DNA from: Erysipelotrichaceae bacterium
GTDB lineage: Bacteria > Bacillota_I > Bacilli_A > Erysipelotrichales > Erysipelotrichaceae
Assembly (NCBI GenBank): GCA_019415435.1
Contig: DXZE01000005.1
Location: 4,504 to 68,503, forward strand
Direction: 5' to 3'
DNA length: 64,000 nt
Under the pieces are notes generated by a model that was not told the origin of the DNA, made no database searches, and worked only from the letters and a program-made list of their open reading frames with translations. The translations under genes and the position numbers were made by a program. The first letter of the stretch is position 1, and the number at the start of each line of letters is the position of its first letter. Positions 42,071-51,022 of this stretch are shown here, piece after piece.

Positions 42071-43942
42071 GTGACAACCTACAGAAACGAAATAGAACAT
42101 TTTATTTACGAAAAATGCTACAACTCCATGTTTCAAGAAATTGCCTCCTATGTTTATTCCCATCCAAATGTATTAGATCTTACTTATTCCAGAGTTAAAT
42201 ATCCCGACTCAGCGATGATGGAAGATATGCTGATAGAATATGTTAATGATATCCGTATTTCTGATGATTACTTGCTATTTAATGCCGCGGTTAGTGGACT
42301 TGTAGAAATATCATCGTCCGAGGACTATCGCCCGCTCTCACAAGAATCCAAACAGTGGTTGTTCGTTGGATGCCGTGTAAAGATCACTGATAAAATAGAA
42401 TCTTTTGAAGTCACAAGCATTCGAAGTTATCACGAAGGCAGCCAGCACACTGACGAAGGTGTTGCTGCTTCCCGTAACATTGTCCCGATTATTTATAAGA
42501 AAGATCTCGATAAAGAAGCTACAAATTTCCTGATTGATAATTACCCTGAAGCACTGGAAAAGCCGATGCCTGTTCCTATCGAATCGATAGCCGAAAAGCT
42601 AGGTCTGAAAATCATTCAAGGTAATCGTATTACAAATGACTTTAGTATATTTGGCGAGATCTCATTTTCTGATGGCAAAGCCAAGGTCTATGATCTCTTT
42701 TCCGCTCAAGAAACAGAAATCGATCTGCATCGAGGCACAATATTAATTGATGTCAATACCTTCTGGGAACGCAATCTCGGCTGTGTTAAAAACACTATTG
42801 CACATGAGGTCTACCACTGGTATCGGCACCGCATGTATGCTGCAATAAAAAGTATTTTGCGCGGAGAAAAGACAATTGCTTGCCGCTGTCCCAGCACTAT
42901 GGTCTACCCGGATAAAGATTCTGAATGGACCGATGAGCAGCGAATGGAGTGGCAGGCAAACAGCATCGCTCCCCGCATCTTGATGCCTTTGGAAACATTC
43001 AAGCAAAAAGTTGATGAGCTGTACGAGAGCTATGACTATAAAAATTCTCCGCTCAAGCCACAAATTCTTGAATGCATTGCTCAGGATCTCAGCAAGTTCT
43101 ATGGCGTTTCCCGGCAGTCTGCCATCATACGAATGATAGAGACCGGCTATAGCGAGGCTGCAGGCATCTATCAGTGGAATAATGACTCTGGCTATCATTC
43201 CTATTTGACGCCAAATGAACTTTATTACGAATATTCACAGAACGAAGAATTTCGGCATCTCATCGATTCCGGACTTTTCCGATATGTTGATGGCTACGTT
43301 GTAATAAATGATGAAAAATACATCTCGCCGAATAATGACGGCTCATCTACATTAACTGACTATGCTTGGGCGAATCTTGATGAATGTGCACTCAAGTTTT
43401 CAACTCAAACAGTAAAACCAGCTACTTCCAATCTACTTCCATTTGAGATATTTCACCGCGAGAACGCTAAACGGGAAGTATCAAAATATGAGCCTGAGGC
43501 CAACAAAGAAACCGTTGCTCTATCAGAGAAGACCCAGCAAAAGCGTGATGAGTTCTTGACTCAGAACAACACTTATAAAGCCATGTATCCTCCAAAATCA
43601 TGCTGGGAAATGATCTGGGACTATATTGAGGCAAATAATATGAGCAAATCACATTTTTGTACTGCGACAGGATTAGGAGAAGAAGTTTATCGCAAAGCAG
43701 AGAAAAAAATAGATACCCAGCCTGAGGTAAGAACAGTTGTGGCAATTGCACACGCTTTACATCTCGACATTCAAGTCGTTGAAAAACTGCTTCAGGTTGC
43801 AGGAAGGGCCTTTAAGGATACTGACGAAGACAGAGCCCTTAGATTTTGCATCACCGGAATGTCAGATTGTTCTCTAGACGAATGTAATGAATTCTTGGAA
43901 TCATTCGGCTATAAGCCATTAGGTACCATCCAGAAGAAATAA
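42071..43942 (+). CDS. Large ImmA/IrrE-type metallopeptidase with C-terminal HTH
   Basis: The 623-residue protein has an N-terminal domain of unknown fold (1-160) and an ImmA/IrrE (DUF955) peptidase centred on TIAHEVYHWYRHR (zinc HExxH, about 245), with downstream EWQANSIAPRILMP carrying the third ligand region. A C-terminal XRE-like HTH follows (about 515-575, NNMSKSHFCTATGLGEEVYR). ImmA cleaves repressors in mobile elements. Divergent from the XRE regulator, it may sense phage or DNA damage and release the defence operon. It is more than twice as long as a usual ImmA. The start is GTG with AGAGG about 10 bases upstream. Confidence 0.82.
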   Translation: MTTYRNEIEHFIYEKCYNSMFQEIASYVYSHPNVLDLTYSRVKYPDSAMMEDMLIEYVNDIRISDDYLLFNAAVSGLVEISSSEDYRPLSQESKQWLFVGCRVKITDKIESFEVTSIRSYHEGSQHTDEGVAASRNIVPIIYKKDLDKEATNFLIDNYPEALEKPMPVPIESIAEKLGLKIIQGNRITNDFSIFGEISFSDGKAKVYDLFSAQETEIDLHRGTILIDVNTFWERNLGCVKNTIAHEVYHWYRHRMYAAIKSILRGEKTIACRCPSTMVYPDKDSEWTDEQRMEWQANSIAPRILMPLETFKQKVDELYESYDYKNSPLKPQILECIAQDLSKFYGVSRQSAIIRMIETGYSEAAGIYQWNNDSGYHSYLTPNELYYEYSQNEEFRHLIDSGLFRYVDGYVVINDEKYISPNNDGSSTLTDYAWANLDECALKFSTQTVKPATSNLLPFEIFHRENAKREVSKYEPEANKETVALSEKTQQKRDEFLTQNNTYKAMYPPKSCWEMIWDYIEANNMSKSHFCTATGLGEEVYRKAEKKIDTQPEVRTVVAIAHALHLDIQVVEKLLQVAGRAFKDTDEDRALRFCITGMSDCSLDECNEFLESFGYKPLGTIQKK

Positions 43943-43950
43943 ATAGTACT

Positions 43951-43987
43951 TTGCCGCATTTCAAAAAGGAGTGCGGCATTTTTTTAT
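43951..43987 (+). terminator. Terminator of the ImmA/IrrE-HTH gene
   Basis: TGCCGCA and TGCGGCA pair, followed by a run of seven T. Confidence 0.85.
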
Positions 43988-43995
43988 AAATTTTT

Positions 43996-44012
43996 CCGAC
44001 TCACCGAGTCGG
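43996..44012. repeat. Palindrome CCGACTC-ACC-GAGTCGG, copy 1, with T tail
   Basis: A perfect 7-bp hairpin with a 3-base loop, followed by A and eight T on the plus strand, so it may be a second terminator. Its first 14 bases recur at 44179-44192. Confidence 0.7.
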
Positions 44013-44036
44013 ATTTTTTTTACCCTTTTTCCGGAT

Positions 44037-44165
44037 TCAGAACAGTAAATCAATATCAATCATCACTACTTCATCTCTCACCGGCACCGCAGATAGCCAA
44101 TTCAGAATATCTGCACGTCTTTTCTCATTTTTAAGCTTCATAAACGAAACATTTGTCAACCCCAT
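44037..44165 (-). CDS. Possible 42-residue small protein
   Basis: ATG 44165 has GGCAGG immediately upstream, a poor spacing. The product begins MGLTNVSFMKLKNEKRRADI and ends VVMIDIDLLF. The composition looks protein-like, but no family is recognised. It lies wholly between the two copies of the CCGACTCACCGAGT repeat, so it may be a remnant of the cargo or host gene disrupted at the island/prophage boundary. Confidence 0.35.
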   Translation of the reverse strand: MGLTNVSFMKLKNEKRRADILNWLSAVPVRDEVVMIDIDLLF

Positions 44166-44178
44166 CCTGCCAAATTTC

Positions 44179-44192
44179 CCGACTCACCGAGT
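44179..44192. repeat. CCGACTCACCGAGT, copy 2
   Basis: A 14-base exact direct repeat of 43996-44009, 183 bp apart; the core ACTC-ACC-GAGT is itself palindromic. It lies where base composition changes to the GC-rich prophage. Confidence 0.6.
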
Positions 44193-44465
44193 TTTGGGGA
44201 TTTCTGGCTTCTTTTCTACAATGAAAATGTGCAAAGGCACAAGCCTGCATCATGTCAGGCGAGTGTCAATGCCATCGTCTTCGATGTTCACCCTAAGTAC
44301 AAAGGTGGCCGAAACAGAGAAGATGATAACAAGTGAATATCTCTTCCGACCTATCGGCATGGCCGGATCAGCAGAACAGGTTTTTTTACCCCGTTCCGAT
44401 GGTCCAGCCATGCTTTTTTCATGCCTCCGGTTCTCCTCGGCAACGGGAAGAACAGGAGGTTTTTT
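44193..44465 (+). other. Left end of the prophage, no clear gene
   Basis: This GC-rich 273-base stretch contains a 92-codon frame (from 44194, starting MGISGFFSTMKMCKGTSLHH) without a ribosome site or recognisable product. The last 40 bases form the hairpin in front of the sigma-like gene. No integrase or attachment site is recognised. Confidence 0.4.
44424..44459 (+). promoter_or_regulatory. Hairpin that can mask the ribosome site of the sigma-like gene
   Basis: CCTCC-G-GTTCT (44424-44434) pairs with AGAAC-A-GGAGG (44449-44459) around a 14-base loop. The 3' arm contains the AGGAGG ribosome site of the next gene. Confidence 0.45.
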
Positions 44466-45101
44466 ATGAAACTGCACAAGACAAGAAGAGATCAGCGTGA
44501 AACCTACAAGTATTACGACGCAAACGGAAAGCTCGTAATCGAACTGAAACCCGGAGAAAACGATGTAACGGAAGCAGACATCCGCACTCTTCATCTTCTG
44601 GATGACAAAGAGGTCAGGAGTAACCTCAAGTACCGTCATGGTGACCTGAAGGAGCAGAAAGCGCTGGCTGAGAAATGGAAGCAGGATTACATCGAATGGT
44701 TTGAGAAAAGGTATCACCGCATGCCGGAAGATTACGAGATCGAGCTTGCCATGAAAGATGCCGTTCCGGACAACTGGATCGCCTCCATTGAGGAGCTGAC
44801 AGGTGACGGCAGCGAAGATGGTCTCGGTGACAAGGCAAGATTCCTCTTCACCATCGACGAGCACGACAAAAAGCTGCCGGCGGATGTGGAGAGGCTGAAC
44901 GAGGTCATTGCTGCAATGCCGGAAAGCTGGCAGAAAATTTATCAGCTGAAATACATCGAAAAATACAGTAACTGCGACATTGCAAAAATGCGTGGCGTGA
45001 CGGAAAGCGCCATCCGTAAGACTCTGGGCAAAATCACGGATGCCATCGGAAAAGATCCCGTGCTTAGAAAAATGCATCACAAGGGTGCGAAATCAGTCTG
45101 A
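44466..45101 (+). CDS. Phage sigma factor-like regulator
   Basis: The 211-residue protein has a C-terminal sigma-70 region 4-like HTH (about 160-200): WQKIYQLKYIEKYSNCDIAK leads to MRGVTESAIRKTLGKI. The N-terminal 150 residues are charged and unassigned. Proteins like this open accessory/replication modules of Firmicutes prophages and are thought to steer transcription. Start 44466 follows AGGAGG by 6 bases, and this site can be masked by an upstream hairpin. A terminator follows the gene. Confidence 0.7.
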   Translation: MKLHKTRRDQRETYKYYDANGKLVIELKPGENDVTEADIRTLHLLDDKEVRSNLKYRHGDLKEQKALAEKWKQDYIEWFEKRYHRMPEDYEIELAMKDAVPDNWIASIEELTGDGSEDGLGDKARFLFTIDEHDKKLPADVERLNEVIAAMPESWQKIYQLKYIEKYSNCDIAKMRGVTESAIRKTLGKITDAIGKDPVLRKMHHKGAKSV

Positions 45102-45113
45102 AAACGAGGACGG

Positions 45114-45150
45114 AAGACCTGAGGAGAACTAACTCTCCCCAGGTCTTTCT
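45114..45150 (+). terminator. Terminator after the sigma-like gene
   Basis: AAGACCTGAGGAGA pairs with TCTCCCCAGGTCTT (one mismatch) around a 6-base loop, followed by TCTTT. Confidence 0.75.
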
Positions 45151-45171
45151 TTACAGATTAAGGAGGTTTTT

Positions 45172-45504
45172 ATGGAACACAGTTATATGCCTGTCATCTA
45201 CATCTGCGCTCCCTACGCAGATGATCCAGAAGGCAATACGGAAAAAGCAAAAAAGTATGCCCGGTTTGCAACGGACAGCGGGTACATTCCGATCTCGCCT
45301 CATCTCCTGCTCTCCTTTATGGATGAAGCAACAGAGCGCAGGAAGGCCATGTTCATGGATCTGGTTTTACTTGGCAAGTGCTCGGAAATCTGGTTCTTCG
45401 GAGACCGGATCACTTCCGGCATGGACATTGAACTGGAACGCGCCAGAAAGCGCCGCATGAAGATCAGGCACTTCACCGAGGACTGCCGGGAGGTGACGTT
45501 ATGA
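45172..45504 (+). CDS. DUF4406/nucleoside 2-deoxyribosyltransferase-like phage protein
   Basis: The 110-residue protein has PVIYICAPYADDPEGNTEKA at the start, SGYIPISPHLLLSF in the middle and GMDIELERARKRRMKI near the end. This is the DUF4406/deoxyribosyltransferase-like fold found in many phages. The enzymatic role is unproven. It overlaps the VapE-like gene by 4 bp, with the start behind AAGGAGG. Confidence 0.8.
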   Translation: MEHSYMPVIYICAPYADDPEGNTEKAKKYARFATDSGYIPISPHLLLSFMDEATERRKAMFMDLVLLGKCSEIWFFGDRITSGMDIELERARKRRMKIRHFTEDCREVTL

Positions 45505-47846
45505 GGGCTCTTTGCATTGCCTACGGAAATTCCCGTCAGGCAAAAACATGGACCAATAAAACAACAACCTTTGACGACCTGAAGGCTCGTCTCAAGAAAC
45601 CGATCCGGACAACCGAGACTGTCGAGGAATATTCGAAAATGGCCAAGTCGGCCCGTGACGCCGCCAAGGACCACGGCGGTTTTGTCGGCGGCTCCCTGAT
45701 CGGCGGACGCAGGAAGATCGACACCGTTGAGAAGCGCTCCATGGTGGCTCTGGACGGCGACCGCATTACGCCAGAGTTCCTTGATAACTACGAGAATCTC
45801 TGCCCGTACACCTCAGTGCTCTACACTACGCACAGCAGCACGCCCGACAACCCAAGAGTCCGTCTGGTCTTCCCTTTGACCCGAGATGTGGCTCCGGAGG
45901 AATATGTCGCGGTAGCAAGATATCTCGCTCAGTCCTTGAACATCGAGTACTTCGATGAGTGCAGCTATCAGCCTAATCAGCTGATGTACTGGCCGTCGTG
46001 CCCGTCAAATGGAACGTTCGTCTACAAGGAGACGGACGGCGGATGGCTGGATCCGGATGTGATTCTCTCCGCTCACCCGGAGTGGCAGGACCCGACAAGG
46101 CTTCCCACCTCATCGAGAGAAAGCAAGGCCAATACCACCCAGCAGAAAAAGGTACAGGATCCGCTTACGAAGTCCGGCGTCGTCGGGCTTTTCAACCGTA
46201 CCTACTACCCCATCGCAAAGGCTCTGGAGACATTTCTCTCCGATGTATATGAACCGACGACAAATCCGGACCGCTGGCACTTAATCAAATCGAACTCTAT
46301 GGCAGGCGTCGAAATCAAGGAGGACAAGTTCGTCTATTCCCATCATGCCAAGGATCCGGCCTATTTGCAGCTTTGTAACGCTTTCGACATTGTGCGGATT
46401 CACCGCTTCGGCGACCTGGATGAAAAGAAATCCTTCAGCGCGATGTGCGATTTTGCCATGCAGCAGGACGATGTGAAGCTGGCTGCTTCCGAGGAACGCA
46501 TGAAGGATGCTCAGTCCGATTTTACAGATACCGGCAACAACGACTGGAAGAAAAAGCTCAAGTATATGTCCCGGTCCACCCTTCTGCAGAACACCGTGTA
46601 CAACCTCAATCTGATTCTTGCCAATGATCCGGATTTCCAGAACTTTGCCTTCAACGAGATGGCAAACCGCATCCAGGTAACCGGGCCACTGCCGTGGGAC
46701 AGACCCGAAGGAAATGAGTTCTGGAGGGATGCCGATACGGCGCAGCTGAAATCCATCATCGACATCCGCTATCTGCCCTTCTCCAGCAGAAACTACGATG
46801 TTTCCTTTACAAAGACTGCAGACGACCGCCACTTCCATCCCATCCGCGACTATCTGGACAGTCTGCCGGAATGGGACGGGATCGAGCGCGTGGAGGATCT
46901 CTTCATCCGCTACCTTCTGGCTGATGATACGGAATATGTCCGGACCGTCACCAGAAAGACCTTCGCTGCTGCAGTCGCAAGAATCTATGAACCCGGAACG
47001 AAATTTGACTGCGTGCCTGTTCTGGACGGCGATCAGGGAATCGGAAAATCCTCCATCGTAAAAGATCTCGTGACTTCGGACTACTACAGCGAGACGCTCT
47101 CCCTCACTGATATGGACGACAAGTCCGGCGCAGAAAAGCTGCAGGGATTCTGGGTCGTCGAGATCGGAGAACTTGCCGGAATGAAGAAAGCCGACATCGA
47201 GAAGGTCAAGGCCTTCCTCTCAACATCCGACGACAAGTACCGTCCTTCTTACGGCAAGGTCGTAGAAAGCCATCCGAGGCAGTGCGTCATTATTGCGACC
47301 GTCAACGGCGAGCGCGGATACTTGCGTGATATCACCGGAAACCGTCGTTTCTGGATCATCAAATGCCATCAGAAAAAGCAGAGGAAGGCATGGAACTTCG
47401 ACGAGAACTACCGTGCCCAGTTCTGGGCGGAGGCAAAAAAGATCTGGAAGGCTGGCGAAAAGCTGTACCTCGAGGGTGACGTACTGGAAGCCGCCGAGAA
47501 AGAGCAGCGCGGCGCTATGGAGGCGGATGAGCGTGTCGGCATGGTCGAGGAGTACCTGAATACCCCTGTTCCCGCCAACTGGGACGACATGGACCTTTAT
47601 GCCAGAAAGAATTTTCTTCAGGGCTCTGAATTCGGAAATCCGGATCATGGGGAACTTCATCTTCGGAACGAAATCTCCAATGCGGAAATCTGGTGCGAGT
47701 GTTTCAACAAGAACCTGCCGGAACTCAAATCATCCGACAGCTATCTGATTGCTGCCCTCATGACACAGGTCGATGGCTGGGAACGCACCAATGACAGAAA
47801 AAAGCAGGCCTTCTACGGAAGGCAGAGGCTCTATCGCAGGATTTGA
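45501..47846 (+). CDS. VapE-type phage primase/helicase
   Basis: The 781-residue replication protein has an N-terminal primase-like region (about 70-180, RSMVALDGDRITPEFL and RVRLVFPLTRDV) and a C-terminal VapE SF3-type ATPase. Walker A VLDGDQGIGKSSIVKDL is near 508, GFWVVEIGELAGMKKADIEK near 550 and RFWIIKC near 618. It probably initiates phage DNA replication. The 263 bases after it hold no recognisable gene. Confidence 0.9.
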   Translation: MRALCIAYGNSRQAKTWTNKTTTFDDLKARLKKPIRTTETVEEYSKMAKSARDAAKDHGGFVGGSLIGGRRKIDTVEKRSMVALDGDRITPEFLDNYENLCPYTSVLYTTHSSTPDNPRVRLVFPLTRDVAPEEYVAVARYLAQSLNIEYFDECSYQPNQLMYWPSCPSNGTFVYKETDGGWLDPDVILSAHPEWQDPTRLPTSSRESKANTTQQKKVQDPLTKSGVVGLFNRTYYPIAKALETFLSDVYEPTTNPDRWHLIKSNSMAGVEIKEDKFVYSHHAKDPAYLQLCNAFDIVRIHRFGDLDEKKSFSAMCDFAMQQDDVKLAASEERMKDAQSDFTDTGNNDWKKKLKYMSRSTLLQNTVYNLNLILANDPDFQNFAFNEMANRIQVTGPLPWDRPEGNEFWRDADTAQLKSIIDIRYLPFSSRNYDVSFTKTADDRHFHPIRDYLDSLPEWDGIERVEDLFIRYLLADDTEYVRTVTRKTFAAAVARIYEPGTKFDCVPVLDGDQGIGKSSIVKDLVTSDYYSETLSLTDMDDKSGAEKLQGFWVVEIGELAGMKKADIEKVKAFLSTSDDKYRPSYGKVVESHPRQCVIIATVNGERGYLRDITGNRRFWIIKCHQKKQRKAWNFDENYRAQFWAEAKKIWKAGEKLYLEGDVLEAAEKEQRGAMEADERVGMVEEYLNTPVPANWDDMDLYARKNFLQGSEFGNPDHGELHLRNEISNAEIWCECFNKNLPELKSSDSYLIAALMTQVDGWERTNDRKKQAFYGRQRLYRRI

Positions 47847-48109
47847 TTGGGACAAGATACGTGGACAGGACAAGATTTCTATATATATTCGAAATCCTTG
47901 TAACAAAAAGGAGTAGGTAATAACAACACACGCGTAAGGGTATATAGGGAGTTCTTGTCCTTTCTGTCCCCTTGTCCAAAAGAAAATTTGAATCCCCTAT
48001 GGCATGAAAACAATTGATTTTAGCGGCTTTCCGGACATTTGGCTCCCTATGAAAAGACTCCTTTTCACGGGGACAAGCTCCGGACAGGCTATGGAAAGGA
48101 TGATTTTTT

Positions 48110-48631
48110 ATGAAAGAACTTGATGAAAAGTATATCGCCCGGTGCCACCGGAAATTAAAAGAATATGGTGCGCCTCTCTCCGGCTGGTATTGCGTAGAGG
48201 TGATCGACATTGCAGATGAAATGGATGACGAGGATGCAACAACCGAATGTGAACTCTGCGGCTGCAAGAAAGTGCGCTACATCCATGTGATGCGCCATGA
48301 CGACTACTTCGATGATTTCCGCGTTGGCTGCATCTGCGCCGGAATCATGGAAGGCGACATTCTTGAGGCCAAGGACCGTGAGCGCCGCTTCAAGAATCGT
48401 CAGAAACGGAAGCTGAACTTTCCAAGACGAAAATGGAGAACTCTCCGGAACGGAAATTACTACCTCAACTATCACGATCATGGCGTATTCATCAACAGAC
48501 TCGGAAATGGAAGGTTTTATGCCCGGTGTGGCAATGATAAAAGCTACCGCTACAAGGGAAGACCCATCGACAACTTCCTCTCCGCTGCTTATGCCGCCTT
48601 TGATCTGGCGGACCCGAAGGAGGCCTTATGA
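48110..48631 (+). CDS. Phage protein with Cys cluster, unknown function
   Basis: This 173-residue basic protein has Cys residues in TECELCGCKKVRY (about 43-55) and VGCICAGIMEGD (about 73-84) that could bind zinc. The C-terminal part is rich in Arg and Tyr. No family name is certain. It overlaps the VRR-NUC gene by 4 bp, tying it to the DNA-processing module. Confidence 0.65.
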   Translation: MKELDEKYIARCHRKLKEYGAPLSGWYCVEVIDIADEMDDEDATTECELCGCKKVRYIHVMRHDDYFDDFRVGCICAGIMEGDILEAKDRERRFKNRQKRKLNFPRRKWRTLRNGNYYLNYHDHGVFINRLGNGRFYARCGNDKSYRYKGRPIDNFLSAAYAAFDLADPKEAL

Positions 48632-48918
48632 GAGAAAAAGATATCGAACAGAAACTGGTGCAGGCAGTAAGTGCTGCCGGAGGAATGGCATGGAAATTCA
48701 CCTCTCCTGGTACGGCAGGCGTGCCTGACCGCATCCTGCTTTTCCCTTCCGGGCGGATGGCCTTTGCTGAACTGAAGGCACCGGGCAAACACCTCCGTCC
48801 GCTCCAGAAACGGAGAAAGATCCAGCTCGAACACCTTGGCTTTACTGTATTCGTCATTGACGACCCGGAACAGATCGGCGAGGTCCTCCGGAAGATGGAA
48901 GGAGGTACTGGCCATTGA
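48628..48918 (+). CDS. VRR-NUC domain nuclease
   Basis: This 96-residue single-domain nuclease has an N-terminal Glu in REKDIEQKLVQAV, then GTAGVPDRILLFP (Asp) and AFAELKAPGKHLRPLQ (Glu-x-Lys), the PD-(D/E)xK core of VRR-NUC proteins. Phage members act with helicases, probably on branched DNA. The next gene starts within its stop codon. Confidence 0.9.
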   Translation: MREKDIEQKLVQAVSAAGGMAWKFTSPGTAGVPDRILLFPSGRMAFAELKAPGKHLRPLQKRRKIQLEHLGFTVFVIDDPEQIGEVLRKMEGGTGH

Positions 48919-50285
48919 AATTCGTACCGCATGACTACCAGAAATTCGCCATTCAATACATCATCGACCACCCCATTGCTGCGGTCCTGCTTGATATGGG
49001 TCTTGGCAAAACGGCGATCACGCTCACTGCCATCGAAGAGCTGATCCATGACCGCTTCGAAGTAAGATCCGCTCTCGTCGTAGCCCCTCTTCGGGTAGCC
49101 CGGGATACCTGGCCATCTGAGATTGAAAAGTGGGATCACCTGAAGGACCTCACCTTTACGGTTGCTGTCGGAAACGAGAAGCAACGACTCACCGCCCTGA
49201 AGAAATCTGCCGACATCCATATCATTAACCGCGAGAACGTTCCGTGGCTCATTGAGAAATCAGGCATTCCCTTTGACTACGACATGATCGTAATCGACGA
49301 GCTCTCCTCTTTCAAAAATCATCAGGCCAAGCGCTTCCGGGCGCTGATGAAGGTCCGTCCGACAATCACACGGATTGTCGGGCTCACCGGTACCCCTTCC
49401 TCCAATGGGCTCATGGACCTGTGGGCCGAGTACCGGATTCTGGATTTTGGAGAGCGGCTCGGAAGATATATTTCCAGATATCGCCTTCAATATTTCCGAC
49501 CAGACAAGTACAACGGCCCTGTCGTTTACTCTTACAAGCCGCTACCCGGAGCTGAAGAACAGATCTACAACAAGATCTCCGATATCACGATTTCCATGAA
49601 AAGTACCGACTACCTGAAAATGCCGGAACGGATCATGAACGAAGTCAGGGTAAAGCTCGATGAAAAGGAACAGAAGCTCTACGACACGATGAGAAAGGAA
49701 CTGACGATTTCCTTAAGGGACAAGGAAATCGATGCCGGGAATGCTGCTGCTCTTTCCGGAAAGCTGATCCAGATGGCGGACGGTGCTGTCTATGGCAACG
49801 ACGGCGGAGTCGTGAAGATCCATGACAGGAAGCTCGATGCGCTGGAAGATCTGATCGAAGGTGCTAATGGAAAGCCGGTGCTGGTGAGCTACTGGTACCG
49901 CCATGATCTGGACCGCATCAAAGAGCGCTTCTCTTCAGCAAGAGAACTGAAGAGTCACGAGGACTTTACGGAATGGAACAAAGGGCAAATTCCCATCGCC
50001 CTGATTCATCCGGCTTCCGCTGGTCACGGCCTCAATCTTCAGTCCGGCGGCAGCACCATCGTATGGTTCACTCTGACCTGGAGTCTTGAGCTTTACGAAC
50101 AGATGAACGCCCGCCTCTGGAGACAGGGACAGAAGTCCGAAACCGTGGTCATCCATCACATCATTACCGAGGGCACCATCGACGAGAACATCATGAAGGT
50201 GCTCCGGACTAAGGACAAGACGCAGTCCGCACTGATTAATGCAGTGAAGGCAAACCTGAAAGGAGATGCGAATGGATCCTTATGA
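48915..50285 (+). CDS. SNF2-type DEAD-box helicase of phage
   Basis: The 456-residue SF2 protein has motif I LLDMGLGKTAITLTA near 27, a DELS version of motif II (IVIDELSSFKNHQ, near 127), GLTGTPSSNGLMDLW near 155 and motif VI NARLWRQGQKSETVVIHH near 398. TTG at 48915 is the start, overlapping the VRR-NUC stop, with GGAGG 9 bases upstream. It is the usual partner of VRR-NUC in Firmicutes prophages. Confidence 0.92.
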   Translation: MKFVPHDYQKFAIQYIIDHPIAAVLLDMGLGKTAITLTAIEELIHDRFEVRSALVVAPLRVARDTWPSEIEKWDHLKDLTFTVAVGNEKQRLTALKKSADIHIINRENVPWLIEKSGIPFDYDMIVIDELSSFKNHQAKRFRALMKVRPTITRIVGLTGTPSSNGLMDLWAEYRILDFGERLGRYISRYRLQYFRPDKYNGPVVYSYKPLPGAEEQIYNKISDITISMKSTDYLKMPERIMNEVRVKLDEKEQKLYDTMRKELTISLRDKEIDAGNAAALSGKLIQMADGAVYGNDGGVVKIHDRKLDALEDLIEGANGKPVLVSYWYRHDLDRIKERFSSARELKSHEDFTEWNKGQIPIALIHPASAGHGLNLQSGGSTIVWFTLTWSLELYEQMNARLWRQGQKSETVVIHHIITEGTIDENIMKVLRTKDKTQSALINAVKANLKGDANGSL

Positions 50286-50490
50286 AAAACTCGCCAACGC
50301 CATCGTCCTTCTGGCAGCGAAGGATTACTGGAGTGCTCTAAAGCGTCTGAAGAAAACTCCGAGGAACCGGGAAGCCAAGGCTGCTGCCTCTGATCTGGAG
50401 CGGTTCTTCCGCTCCGGATGGTATTCGGCTCTTACCTCTGTAGATGGAGAGTACCTGATAGAAAACATAAGAAAGGAGGTTCTCGAATGA
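50272..50490 (+). CDS. Small phage protein, unknown
   Basis: This 72-residue helical, basic protein (YWSALKRLKKTPRNREAKAA, DLERFFRSGWYSALTSVDG) has start 50272 chosen behind GGAG. It overlaps both the helicase end and the next start (ATGA), so it is almost certainly translated. Position and size recur in prophage replication modules, but no function is known. Confidence 0.7.
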   Translation: MDPYEKLANAIVLLAAKDYWSALKRLKKTPRNREAKAAASDLERFFRSGWYSALTSVDGEYLIENIRKEVLE

Positions 50491-50915
50491 CCCCAGAAGA
50501 ATATCTCCAGCAGGCATATCGCCTCGACCAGCGCATACGTCTGGACACCGAGGAAGTAAAACGAATCCGGGAGCTGTCCTGCAGCGTTTCTGCGATCTGC
50601 TATGACAAGGAACACGTGCAGGCCTCTCATCCATCGGAAGCGCCCTTCGTGCAGGCGCTGGAACGGCTGGAAGAACTGGAAGGAAAGATTGCAGATGAAC
50701 TGAATCTCCTTTCCAAGCTGAAAAAACAGATCGGCGAAATGATCCGTTCCCTTCCTTCCACGGACGAGCAGTTGATTCTCTCCTACCGCTATCTCTGCGG
50801 GATGACCTGGAAAGAGATCGGAACGGAACTTCACATCGACCGGACCACTGCCTGCCGTTGGCACGACAACGCACTCGATCACCTGAAGGTACCTGAAAAT
50901 CCTGTAATGATATAA
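50487..50915 (+). CDS. ArpU-like/DUF1492 late-gene regulator
   Basis: The 142-residue protein has an N-terminal coiled coil (EYLQQAYRLDQRI to LEELEGKIADEL) and a C-terminal sigma-region-4-like HTH: STDEQLILSYRYLCGMTWKE followed by ELHIDRTTACRWHDNAL. This is the DUF1492/ArpU pattern of phage late transcription activators placed just before the packaging genes. ATG overlaps the previous stop as ATGA. Confidence 0.82.
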   Translation: MTPEEYLQQAYRLDQRIRLDTEEVKRIRELSCSVSAICYDKEHVQASHPSEAPFVQALERLEELEGKIADELNLLSKLKKQIGEMIRSLPSTDEQLILSYRYLCGMTWKEIGTELHIDRTTACRWHDNALDHLKVPENPVMI

Positions 50916-51022
50916 AAGTTGCACGCAATACCACACGTTGCAACAAGACGCACACCACCCCTATATGTTATAGTAGAATCAGCAAAAATGAATGATACCA
51001 AGTCGCGCAGGCGGCTGAACCG

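Larger units (their letters stand above)
30651..43942. other. Defence island
   Basis: The block holds seven minus-strand genes with gaps of a few bases (XRE, TcmP, three-Cys protein, Mod, Res, AIPR, methyltransferase) and one divergent ImmA/IrrE-HTH gene. It is bounded by a gene remnant after tRNA-Val on the left and by terminators and a repeated palindrome before the prophage on the right. No integrase is present in it. Confidence 0.7.

Noticed and set aside
43996..44192. attL/attR pair of the prophage at the CCGACTCACCGAGT repeats
   Set aside because: The copies are only 183 bp apart and do not flank the phage; kept as a finding but not annotated as attachment sites.
44250..45080. Long minus-strand open frame opposite the phage sigma-like gene, with other long minus frames at 55545-56522 and 62114-63220
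   Set aside because: They lie antisense to well-supported phage genes in GC-rich sequence, have no ribosome sites and no recognisable domains.
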